This document shows positions 45,601 through 55,934 of a stretch of DNA of 64,000 nucleotides, piece after piece. Source of the DNA: Mesostigma viride. Lineage: Eukaryota > Streptophyta > Mesostigmatophyceae > Mesostigmatales > Mesostigmataceae. Position numbers and translations under genes: made by a program. The notes under the pieces were generated by a model, which did no database searches, was not told the origin of the DNA, and saw nothing but the letters and a program-made list of their open reading frames with translations. Every line of letters begins with the position of its first letter. The first letter of the stretch is position 1. The stretch covers positions 3,893,771 to 3,957,770 of the forward strand of contig RPFO01000276.1 in the NCBI GenBank assembly GCA_009746045.1. The letters run 5' to 3'.

Positions 45601-48600
45601 GGCGCGGCTGCTGGTGGCGTCAGGCGCGCGCGAGCTGTGCCTCATCGCGGAGGACACCAACCAGGTGAGGGGACCTGAAAGGTTGTTAATTAAGGCCGCC
45701 AAGCAGGTAAGGGGGCACAGGACACGGTGGAGTACACCAACCACTTGAAGGTAAGAAAGGGGGCTAGCCAGGTGAGGGGACTCTGAAGATCGTTAAGGTC
45801 ATGAACCCGGCGTGGGGGGTTGAGGACACCAAGCAGGTGAGAGGAGGGCGACGTGCCAAACATTGCGGAGGACACGAAGCAGGCGACGGCATGTATTCCC
45901 TGACGCCTTTGACACCCATTATGTGAGAGGAAGGAGGACGCCGATCAGGTGAGAGGAGAGACGCAGCCAACCAGATGAGAAAGCACTGTAGCTGTGCAAT
46001 CCGGCCGAGACGCACTTAGCAGCGTGAGGACACTACCCAGGTGAAGGGTGGGCGACCCACACCCTAACAGTACACTCCCTGACAGTACACTCCCTAACAG
46101 TACACACCCTAACAGTGCACACCCTAACAGTACACTCCCTAACAGTACACACCCTAACAGTACACACCCTAACAGTGCACACCCTAAAAGTGCACACCCT
46201 ATCAGTACACACCCTATGAGTACACACCCTAACAGTGCACACCCTAACAGTACACACCCTAACAGTGCACACCCTAAAAGTACACACCCTAACAGTGCAC
46301 ACCCTAACAGTGCACACCCTATCAGTACACACCCTATGAGTACACACCCTAACAGTGCACACCCTAAAAGTGCACACCCTAACAGTACACACCCTAACAG
46401 TGCACACCCTAAAAGTACACACCCTAACAGTGCACACCCTAAAAGTGCACACCCTAAAAGTACACACCCTATCAGTACACACCCTAGCAGTGCACACCCT
46501 ATCAGTACACACCCTAACAGTGCACACCCTAGTAGTATATTCTCTAGTAGCACGAAGTTGCCAACACCGTGACAGGCGCGTGTGTATAGAGCGCAGCGCG
46601 TGTGCTGGCAACCAGCACCCCCTGGTGATTTCGACCCGTTTTTCATACCGCCGGCCAACCCCAAATAGACAGTGCACCTTTTGGCCACGACGTTTGATGT
46701 GTGTTTAGGAGACGGGCAGGAGCCTGGGGGTGCATTGCTGAATGGTGTGTGGCATCGCCTTGCTAGATTGCGCTCGTCACTATCTGGAGCAAGTTGGGTA
46801 TTAGGGACTGGCTGTGCCTTTTCTTGTCTAAAGCCCAGCCCTCTCCCTGTTGTTAAGAACCCTTTGCTTCAAAATGAGTAGATGTTGTAACATGATTCCG
46901 TACCAGCCCTAAAACCACCCATTATCTAAGCCTTAAGCCAAGCTAGCCGTAGGAAGCCGTTTGTCCCGACATGCTCGTGCCCATCATTACTCCGTGGCAT
47001 CTGCCATGCACGCTGTCGTCGCCAACTTGCCAGTTGCGGCTTCTTGTACTGGTCTTGGTTGCCAAGTGCCACCGGATGCTGCTGTTTTTTCTTATGCCCG
47101 CTTAGTGCTAACGTTAATGCGGATATTTGTGCGGGTGATTGTCATGGCGGCGATCGCACTGGCGTTGGTGGCGGCGGTGACGTTGGATGTGGCGGTGGAT
47201 ACCCAGTGGGGCTCTGACTTTGGTGACAGCGAGCCGCGCCGCCTGTCGCACCTGCTGCACGCGCTGGCGGAGATCCCTTCCCTGCGCTGGATACGGCTGC
47301 TCTACTGCTACCCAAGGTAAGATGTAGGTGCTTATACATGGCTGCCTGAGGCATGATGTAGGTACTAGGATATTGCTGCCTGAGGCATGGTGCATGATGC
47401 TCTAAAACTGGGCACAGTGACCCCTTCGGGCCGCTACCCAAGGTATGAAGTAGGCAAATTGCTACCGCTGCCCGAGGCATGATATAGGTACTAGACTACT
47501 GCTGCCCGGGTTGGGTCAGACGGCACCCTCCAGCGTTTCCGACGCGCCGCGACGCCGTTTCGCGGCCAAGTTACCGACGCGAATCGACGCCGCCCACGGC
47601 GACGCGGCCGCGTGGGCCTGGACTCGGGAGCTGCAGTCATATACTTATTGTTGTTGTTGTTGTTGCCCACGCCGCACATGGGCAGCAGAGTCATATACTT
47701 ACTAGCTAGTTTGGGCAGACGATGCATCCAAGTTTGCATGAGAACCGCCCATAGTTGTCTCACTTAATAGAATTGGGTCGTTCATTGGTCAATACTGGGG
47801 TGCAGTAGGCACGCCACCTGACACTGGACGTCGGTTTCGGCGTCGTATTCCTCCCCTGGGTAACCGACGTCGGTTCCCCCCCCTGCGTTTCTGACTTTGC
47901 AGAAATCTGACCCAACCCGGACTGCTGCCCGACGTTTGGCCACCCAATATGGGCACAGTTAATGTAACGCAGTAGCTTTGCCGTTCTCCGCTGCTATGTT
48001 GGTACCCTGGGGCACGCTCCTCGGCGCTCATGTCCTGTCTCACACCGTTGGCGCATGGCATCCCTTGCGATGCCCCGTCTTGAACCATCTGTGCATTGCG
48101 TGACTGACTATGCCGCATCTTACTGACACCAAATTGGCCTCATTGGTCTCCCCTCTCGCCCCCAACCCACTGTCCCCCCCTTCCATCCGGATGTCAGCTA
48201 CTTCACGGATGAGCTGGTGGACGCGGTCGCCAGCATTGACAAGGTTGTCAAGTACATCGACATGCCGCTGCAGCACGCAGCGCCCACCGTGCTGGCGCGC
48301 ATGCAGCGGCCGGGGCGGCCCCACACCGAGGCGTTGCTGGCCAAGCTGAGGGAGCGCATCCCGGGGCTGGTGCTGCGGACCACGTTCATCTCGGGTAAGG
48401 GGTGGGAGGTGCTGGTTTTGTGCTGTGGGACGGGGGGTCATGGGGCATGTGTGGCCGGTTGTAAATGGCAGGGTGTGGGTGTCGGAATGTGGGTGGCGGC
48501 CTGGCAGGGAATGACTGGCGGCAGGTGGGGTAGAGGATGGTGTTGTAGACGTGGCAGCATGCGCAGTGGTGTGGCGTTCTGATTTGTATGATGGCTACCG

Positions 48601-51600
48601 AGGGTGCTACTAAGAAATACTTGCGATGGGTTGCTGTTCAAGGCATCAGGATGTGGAGGCTAGTGTTGCAAATAAGGGCAGCAGTGCCGGTGGCAGTGAC
48701 GGGGTCTCCATGGAGCAGAGTAGGGAGGCGGATGATACGGGGTCTCCATGGAGCAGAGTAGGGAGGCGGATGATGTTTGACTGAAAGGGGGCGGGTGGGC
48801 AGTCAGTGCTTCTACTAACGGGACTATTTCGTCAGCTGGTTGACGAATTTCGAAATTAGTAGTAAAAAAGTCAACCATTTTGGGCAATTCGTCAACCACA
48901 TTCGTCAACCAACTCGGCAAGTCGTCAACCAATTGACGAATATGTTCCGCAATTCATCAACCGGTTTGATGAAATGTTCAGGGTATTCGTCAACCACCTT
49001 AAGTCAGGTTTTCCCATAGAGAGGCCAGACCTGAGGTCCAGCGGCGCGGCGTCAGGCCGTCAGCCCGTACCTGGTACCAGCTGAATCCTAGGAACGCTGC
49101 AGTTAGAGTTGGTTTGGAAAGACAGTTTAAGTACGGTTCAGGACAATGGTACCAAAACTGAAGACGAGGAAGGCAGGACCAGCCGACCAGGGCATGAAAA
49201 AATTATTACCGGATTAATCATGGTATTAATTACCTTCCGACCTCAGGCCGTCTGGCGACTACATGTGCGATAAAATATTGCATGCCGAATTGTTTCGATA
49301 ATTGCGGCGGATGATGTATAGGTAGTGTTGCATGAGCTAGGGAATATCTAAGAAAAACGGTTTGGCGGGTTTCAAGACTAGCACCTTAGATGCTCTGTTT
49401 AAAAAGCATGCTGGAGAAACTGTAGCAACGGAAAATATCGTTGACCTAGGCGGCAGTTTAGATGAAAAGGAGGGCAGGCAGGGCCGCGACAAACGCAAGA
49501 GAGTAGAGCGTGAGGAAGAGGATGGGTCTAATGCGCAGGAAGAGGAAGATGGCGGCCAGTCAGCATCATCTGACAGCGCCTCAAATTCTGTCGAGGAGGA
49601 ATCTAGCGAGGAGGAATCTGGCGAGGAGGGGGACGAGACAGAAATGAGCAAGGCCGATGATGGCGGCAGCTCTGAGCCAGGGAAGAAGAAGGGCAAGAGA
49701 AAGCCTACGGTGACGGCTTTCGGCGGGCATACCAGATGTGGCTTAACGCAGCTGGCCCCCGCCGGATGGGCGGTGGCACAGGCAACAAGTGGACAGGCGC
49801 GCGCAGCTCGCAGGGTGCAGGGCCAAGCTCGGACAAAACTGTGCCAGTAATGCCTGTTGATAGCAGCGAGGAGGACGTGATGGTTGTTTAATGGCCCCGT
49901 GCTGTGCACACTTGACTCTGGCCTAGCTGTGAAGGATACTAGTCATTATTCTGTAGTTTATGCAGTTGTCAACAACCACCAAGTGATATTGTGTTTTATC
50001 CACATGCATTACATGCGTGTGTGTGCGACCTTTAGTTAATTATAAAGAGTAAAGCTTCACCCTCCCCTCCCCTCCCCCAGGTTTGACGAAGCGCCAAGGC
50101 AAATAGTCAACCAGTTTGAAGAATTGCCAAGGCAAATAGTCAACCATTTGACGAAGTGCCGAGGCAAATAGTCAACCGTTTGACGAATGACAAAAACCCT
50201 TAGTAGAAGCACTGTGGGCAGTGTCGGCTGGCGAAAGCAGTTCTTGACGGAGAGGAGCTTGCTGCCAATTGCAGATAGGCTGCGCCGGCAGGAATTAAGG
50301 GGACATGACACCCCAGAAGGGCACTTTTCTAGAAACCATACCTAGGCATGTGATAAAAATCCAGTTATGATGGGGGACCATAAATATGATTAAAGAAAAA
50401 AATTCCAACCACTTGGGGGGGTACTACCCCCCACCATGTGACAGTTATGTGCTAAAAATAGAAAAAGACGCTATTTTTGGCCGATTTTCCCTAGGACAAT
50501 GGGCAAACCCAATGTCGCCAAATCATATATTCCCATCTAACTGCAACCCTTGCCATTATTTCCAGCTAGTTTGCAGGTCAGAATAAGCATGTTTAGACAC
50601 ATTGAAATAATTTAGCCCCAAACACGTATTTTTTGGTGCCTAAAAAAATATATCAAATCATAGACACATGCAATGGGGTCAAATCTTATATTCAAACTTG
50701 GCCCAGGGTTGCAATCACACAGCCCCAAAGTTTCAGCTCTTTCTGACCACGTTTACCCACATTGAAATATGGTCATGTGCAAAAAAAGATCGCTTTTTGT
50801 GGTTTGGAGCTCAAACACCACCACAAAGACACCCTTGCCCACCACAAACTGGGCCAAAACAAGTGCAAGTAATTAAATTAATGTATCACGAAGCTTGCCA
50901 CCAAATTACAGGTCATTCTGACCTAGTTTTCCCATATTACATCTTGTTATAGCTGCCAGCCTGCATGCTTGGTGCACCATGACATGAGGCGATACCATGA
51001 GCACATTCCTAAGCTTGCCCCCTGCAAATCGGGCAGAACCACGAAAAACAAATGCTAGATGCTTGAAGAAAACAACCACCAACTCTTTAACCATTATGAG
51101 CAGGTATGACCGCTTGCGGGAATCACTCATAGCCAACACCATGTCATGACGCTTATGGATAAAAGGTGCATCCTTCATAGCCATAACGACCTGATCCCTG
51201 TCATCTAGGAAGTACAAGCCATGTTTAATGGAGGCTAAACAGGCGGGGATGTGATAAGTAACTCACATATTCTCACCTTCCATACAACAACCTTGTTTTC
51301 CAGCAGGCTGAAGAGCCATGACAGGCGTTTATGAGCTCGCCAGCTCCTTGCTACTGTGATGCCGCTCCCAGGCAGCTAGGGTCCTTGACTACGCAATATA
51401 GAATGTCTACCGTGTGAAAACCTCCATACAGGAAGCGTAGCAAAGCCAGATAACTGCCCGATCAGTTCTGGGTAGCTTTAGGAAGCATGGCATACGCAGC
51501 GTAAGGAAAACCATTGAAAGCTGCGGAAAATCTGATAGCACAACTGCAACTGCAAGTGGAGAACAAAATAGCAAGAAGAACCCAGAAACGGCGCCAAAAG

Positions 51601-52858
51601 TTTCATGCCAGGTTCATTAAGAGCGCAAACAGACTGGGCGGTGACATGCGGCAAATCAACGTACCACGGCCGGCATTATTTCCTACCCAGGCACGCAAGA
51701 AAAGCCAGCCAGCCATGGATGGATTAACCGCGGATCGCGCAGGCCTGAACGAAATCATTTTAGAAATGACAGGAAATGGCCGCAGATCGAAGACGCTTAG
51801 GTTATTTTCATGGTGTCCGTTACTAAACGGCTCTTACTGCATCAATACAACCCACGAATATCGAGTTCTACCGTCGCAGGCACGCATGCTAGATTATTCA
51901 TCGCGGCCAAATTGTTGGATGGGACCCCCGTGCAAATCTGTACCAACAAAGGCAGCGCATTTGCAAATAGTGCAGATCTGGCTATGAAACATCATAATAG
52001 AACATCACTTTTAACCATCGGCTTAATTTTTCGGCCTGTCGCCCGCCGGATTAGCCATATTTTAACGGAACGCACGTCGCCATGGCCACCTCCGCACGGT
52101 GCGCGCACTGTGCACCACAATTTCACGGTCCGTCGGTACCGTCCCGACTTTTTTGGCGCCAAAAAAGTCCAGGGTGTCATGTCCCCTTAAAGCAAAGCCT
52201 ACAAGGCTTTTTCCGTTGTTGGCATGCAATACGGAGGACATACTAAGGAGGTGATACCCGAACAGAATACGTTACGCCTATCAATATGGGTGTGCTTTCA
52301 CTATTTAGTCAAGAAAGCTGCTGCATTGTAATGAACCAGATATTGATGGCTTGCTCCCAATCTGTCCCTGCCCATCTGCCCCTGCCTGACTCTCCCGCCT
52401 GTCCGCCCCCGCCTGAACATCATCCATTGTCGCGGGACGCAGGTTTCCCCGGTGAGTCATCATCAGAGCATCAGGAGCTCGTCGCCTTTGCACAGAAGTG
52501 GGGCTTTGAGCGCGGCGGCGTGTTTGCCTACAGCGAGGAGGACGGCACGCCCGCAGGTGCGATGCCCAACCAAGTGGCCCCGCGGCTACGGCAGGAGCGC
52601 CGCAGCGAGATGGTGCGTGTCTTCCAGGAGGTGCAGGAGGGCTGGTCGGACGACCAGGTGGGCAAGGTCATGCACGTGATGGTGGACCGCATGGATGGGG
52701 ACGTGGCCGTCTGCCGGACGTACGCGGACGCGCCGGATATCGACAACTGCGTTCTCATCCCTGGTGCCATTGTTCCGTTCACGCCGGGTGCGGTCATGCC
52801 TGTAAAGATTACAGGTATTGATGGCCTGGACTTGGTGGCGGAAGTTGTCATGGAGTAA
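42698..52858 (+). CDS. rimO: RimO-type radical-SAM methylthiotransferase, probably organellar (7 exons)
   Basis: The family adds a methylthio group to an aspartate of ribosomal protein S12, using S-adenosylmethionine and two Fe-S clusters. Exons are 42698-43030, 43173-43451, 44426-44786, 45573-45664, 47207-47316, 48198-48394 and 52443-52858. All have GT-AG borders with matching phases and give 595 residues. About 90 Ser/Arg-rich N-terminal residues look like a plastid (or mitochondrial) presequence. The methylthiotransferase domain has GCPKN (C107), NTCAF (C143) and VTGC (C185). The radical-SAM cluster is [18 protein letters not shown] (C307, C311, C314). The GFPGES motif opens exon 7, and a TRAM RNA-binding domain ends the protein. 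GCPKN followed by VDAE favours RimO over MiaB. An Ala/Lys/Gly-rich insert (about residues 224-270) precedes the radical-SAM core. An upstream in-frame ATG at 42596 is an alternative start. Intron 6 is 4 kb because two transposons sit in it. Confidence 0.9.
44105..44355. repeat. minisatellite of about 60 bp in RimO intron 2
   Basis: Four to five copies of TTTGCCTACTCGATTGTCTG followed by CCTATCGTGTGACCATGGCC and a C run of variable length. It ends just before the exon 3 acceptor. Confidence 0.95.
46057..46540. repeat. 15-bp minisatellite, about 32 copies, in RimO intron 4
   Basis: Unit AACAGTACACACCCT with a few recurrent variants (GTGCAC for GTACAC; AAAAGT, ATCAGT or ATGAGT for AACAGT). The variants recur in blocks, showing higher-order duplication. 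Confidence 0.96.
47635..47701 (-). mobile_element. 41-bp micro retro-insertion with 13-bp target duplication, in RimO intron 5
   Basis: AGTCATATACTTA lies at 47635-47647 and 47689-47701. On the minus strand the insert is CTGCTGCCCATGTGCGGC, then GTGGG and a short CAA run. It is the same element end as at 13806-13878. Confidence 0.87.
48796..50222. mobile_element. hAT-like DNA transposon, 1411 bp, 8-bp target duplication
   Basis: TGGGCAGT at 48796-48803 and 50215-50222 flanks an element (48804-50214) with 15-bp terminal inverted repeats CAGTGCTTCTACTAA. The 8-bp duplication and CAGTG terminus are the hAT signature. Subterminal TCGTCAACC/GGTTGACGA words repeat near both ends in opposite orientation. 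At this length and with no recognisable transposase it is non-autonomous. It lies in RimO intron 6. Confidence 0.88.
49362..49850 (+). CDS. acidic hypothetical frame within the hAT-like element
   Basis: 163 codons: a [15 protein letters not shown] start, then a long Glu/Asp/Ser-rich region ([20 protein letters not shown]), a basic patch KKKGKRKPT and an Ala/Arg-rich end. It may be a remnant of the element's own protein or captured host sequence. No domain recognised, and expression unknown. Confidence 0.35.
   Translation: MAGFKTSTLDALFKKHAGETVATENIVDLGGSLDEKEGRQGRDKRKRVEREEEDGSNAQEEEDGGQSASSDSASNSVEEESSEEESGEEGDETEMSKADDGGSSEPGKKKGKRKPTVTAFGGHTRCGLTQLAPAGWAVAQATSGQARAARRVQGQARTKLCQ
50295..52190. 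mobile_element. DNA transposon with TTAA target duplication, 1888 bp
   Basis: TTAA at 50295-50298 and 52187-52190 flanks a perfect 15-bp inverted repeat GGGGACATGACACCC (50299-50313 and 52172-52186). TTAA duplication is typical of piggyBac and Kolobok superfamilies; no transposase was recognised to decide between them. A 157-codon frame at 51514-51987 begins with a basic helix-like segment ([18 protein letters not shown]) and is the only coding-like part. It lies 72 bp from the hAT-like element in RimO intron 6. Confidence 0.85.
52146..52169. repeat. 24-bp perfect palindrome inside the right end of the TTAA element
   Basis: Centre GGCGCC flanked by T6 and A6 and then GAC/GTC, perfectly self-complementary. 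It lies 2 bp inside the right terminal repeat and has no counterpart at the left end. Confidence 0.95.
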
Positions 52859-53197
52859 CTGTGGGTTATCCTTTTGACTTGCAATATGGCAGCACCTGCA
52901 TCATGCCTGGCATCTGGATTTCAGTCGCCACATGTGTAACCTTCACGACGTGGCGATCGATTTATTCTTATTCCGCATTAGATTTCGATGCTTTTATAGG
53001 GGTTCTGACATGGTCGTAAGTTGACAATGGCGAGCTCGCTGCTGGAACAGATACTTCAAGGGAAAAAATAGTTTTCCTGCAAGTACAACTTTCAAATATT
53101 ATGATTCCTGTTCCAGTCTCATGACCATGATATAATCATTAACAGTGATGGCCATGCTGATCAAGTTGTTTGTGCTGTGCACACGTTGTACGAATAA
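52859..53197. other. RimO 3' flank, no gene
   Basis: Contains the RimO 3' untranslated region. No clear polyadenylation signal can be assigned. AT-rich, nothing else recognised. Confidence 0.45.
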
Positions 53198-53898
53198 TTA
53201 AGTTAAAATCAAATGAACTTTATACGGCTGCCCAGGTCTGGGCGGGAGGTGCATCCGGCCGGCTGGGCCAGCAGGGGGTGGCCGGGCGGCAATGTCCTTC
53301 ACCGCCTGGGCAGTGAGGCCTTCACTGTTTTGCAGGCACTCGATGGCGATGGCGTTGTCCTTGAGGCGCTGGTCGATGTCGAGGAGCTGGGCGTGGTGAT
53401 GGTGTCGGTGGTGGTGGTGGTGGTGGCTTTGGAGGTGGAGGCGAGGAGGGTGGAGGTGGCGGTGGCGGTGGTGGAGAGAAGGGGTCCCGAGCTCGGCCGT
53501 CAGGCAGCGTGCCACCGGCATGACTGCACCCCATCTGCAGCGAGGGGGGTCAAGTGTTGCTCGAAGGCCTCCTCAAGAAGGGAGCGAATGGTGGTTTCGG
53601 TCAAGGTGGTGGGGGTGCGGGGGGCGCCCAGAGCTCCTCGGCGGAGCGCCCGCGGAGGGAAAGTCCTGAAGGCTAGAGCTGAAGGTAGGGGGGTCGGCTG
53701 TCGATCGTATGCAACCGAACGATTGTACATTGCGTGGGCATCGCAGAGGTGGTGCCGTTGGTGGAGGTTCTGGCACAGTTCAAGAAGCGAGGCGTGTGAT
53801 CCCCATGCATCCAAAACACGTAGCTCAGGAATCTGTTGGCGTTGAGATTGTCGAAACAGCCAATGTTCAGGGCTGGCTGGAGTCAAAGTTGAACTCAT
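53198..53898 (-). pseudogene. retroelement ORF1-like remnant
   Basis: Two overlapping frames. An upstream part reads ELCQNLHQRHHLCDAHAMYN and EEAFEQHLTPLAAD; after a frameshift a downstream part has a Pro/His-rich simple-sequence stretch and LLDIDQRLKDNAIAIECLQ. Order and motifs match 31351-31927. Broken by at least one frameshift. Confidence 0.5.
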
Positions 53899-54117
53899 CC
53901 CAGCTCGGCTCGGCAGGGGGCGATTCCTCAGGGCGATCGACTGCGCTTCGGCTCAGGCGATGCCGATCGATGGGGAGGCGAGCCCGGGGCCGGGGAGCCG
54001 GGGTGACCCTAGCTGCTTGATGTTAGTGGCACCGCTGCTTCCAGGCAGGAGGCGAAGCGCTGCAGCGCCGGAGCTGCAGACATATTTTCAGGGCTCAGCG
54101 CAGCCGCCAGGCGCTGC

Positions 54118-54620
54118 GTTGCGTAAATTAAATTGAATTAACCTATAAAATGACTCCCTTGGGAGATCATGTAGCACATATTCCCTTGATGGGTGGATGG
54201 CTCAAGGTGGGTGAAGCCGCGAAACCGAACTAAGCGAACTCTAAGCTAATCTAATCTAGGAAACCCTAACTACTCTACTCAGCAAAGCGCCCCGGCCGGC
54301 CTTCCGCTTGGGGGGAGGGGGCTTGCCCACAGGGGCTGGCGTGTGAGCTTGGACAATCGTCTGCCACCTCTTCTTGTTCTGCATAGCAGTCTAAGCAAGA
54401 GAGAGGTCCCGAGCTGAATGCGGTGTTCAAACGTAGCTGGGACCGCTAGATCGGCCAGCAACTGCTGTGTGTAGTTCATGGCAGGTTCACCCAGCTTTTC
54501 AGGAATGTCAGTCCTTGGGGCCACGCCAGGTCAGGATATGCCGCCCTGGTTGGCCAAGCCGCTGGGGGCCGGCCAGACCAAGGGCGACCGTGTCTACCTG
54601 ACTCCGGCCAGTGCGAGCAA
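54118..54620 (-). mobile_element. retroelement fragment with conserved 3' hairpin
   Basis: The minus strand carries a diverged, frameshifted copy of the protein segment seen at 55383-55688 (EKLGEPAMNYTQQLLADLAV). Next comes the 3' region AGGGAATATGTGCTACATGA with a hairpin at 54150-54170, and an AATT-rich tail. No target duplication was found. Confidence 0.65.
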
Positions 54621-55241
54621 GATGTCCTACGAATGCTATCCTACGCTGCCTGATCTCGTCCGAATTGTGAGGCATACCCTGATACAAAGACTAGCTAATG
54701 ACCTATGTGTGGAAAACGCTACATTCAGGACCTGTCGAAGCATCCTGGTTACCGTGCCGTCCAGCCCGGCGGCCAGCGTGTCCGTGAGTGTCCACGCCTC
54801 GGCGCCGGCCACGTAAGCACCATGCATGAGGACCAGGACCTTGAAGAGCATGCGTTTGCGGTGCTCGCCTGGAGGGCCTTCGAGTGCCAGTTGGTTTTGA
54901 GCGAACGAAGCCTAGCGTTGCGTAGAGGAGCGTGATATATGATAGCTTCGGGAAAATATATCAGTGTGTGCGTCTTAGAAAGACAAAGAATTGTGGTAGT
55001 CGAGCTAGTCAAAATTAATTGGAGCCCGAACGTGAAAGTTATGGGCGCCGCCTTCGAAGCCATGGTTTCTCGTGGCTTGTGGCTCGTGGCTCGATCACAA
55101 TGTTCATCCAGGGATGAAAAGCACTCTGTATTATTGCATGTGCTCCGTGACTCCCAAACGGGAGCGAGTGTTTAACTACTTAAGTAGTTTATACTGGCCT
55201 GCGCTCGTTGTCCCCTTGATACAGACAAGCACCTGCGTTCC

Positions 55242-55689
55242 ACAAATGCCATTAAATTAAATTAAATTAAATTATAACATGCCTCCGTGGGGAGGTCATG
55301 TAGCACATATTTCATGATGGATGGGGTGGAGGAAGCCGCGTGATCGAACTATCCTAACTCTATCTAGAAAATCCTAACTGCACTACTCATCAAAACGCCT
55401 CCTCCGCTTGGGGGGAGGTGGCTTGCCCACAGGGTCGGGCGTGTGTGCCTTGACAATCTTCTTCCACCGCTCCTTGTCCTGCATGGCAGTCCAAAGACGG
55501 GAGAGAGAGTGGATGCGGTGCTCAAACTGGGCTGGGACCACGAGGTCGTCCAGCAACATCTGAACGTAGTTGGTGACAGGTTTCCCTACCCTTTTGGGAA
55601 TGTCCTTGGGGCCAGGCCAGGTCAGAATGTGCCGCCCTGGCTGTCCAAGCCGCTGGGGGCCGGCCAGACCAAGGGTAACAAATGCCATT
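55242..55689 (-). mobile_element. 5'-truncated retroelement with hairpin 3' end and 12-bp target duplication
   Basis: ACAAATGCCATT flanks the insert at 55242-55253 and 55678-55689. On the minus strand the insert encodes the end of a protein (DIPKRVGKPVTNYVQMLLDD, then FEHRIHSLSRLWTAMQDKER and a basic tail PPPPKRRRRFDE), stop near 55383. The 3' untranslated region has GTGCTACATGA, the hairpin at 55279-55299, and a TTTAA-repeat tail. It proves that this protein segment and this 3' end belong to one mobile family. RT not present. Confidence 0.82.
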
Positions 55690-55934
55690 GCCAGGGTATT
55701 ATTGAATTATTGATCATTCATTGCCTCGCATGCAAATCAATCAGCAGATTGCCTTGTACTTGCCACAGGATGGAGTATGGACACGCCCCATGGCTGGATC
55801 TCGACTAATTACTGTCTACCCCACACAAGCTTTGTACAGTCTTCAGTTTCATTGTGACCTACAGACGATGCCCCCGCCATGTCACCCACCCACATGTCAT
55901 GCATGCAGCATATTATCAAAGAGACAACCATTAT

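Noticed and set aside
45945..46688. 247-codon minus-strand frame of Gly-Cys-Leu repeats
   Set aside because: It reads the 15-bp minisatellite in RimO intron 4, whose length is a multiple of three and so stays open.
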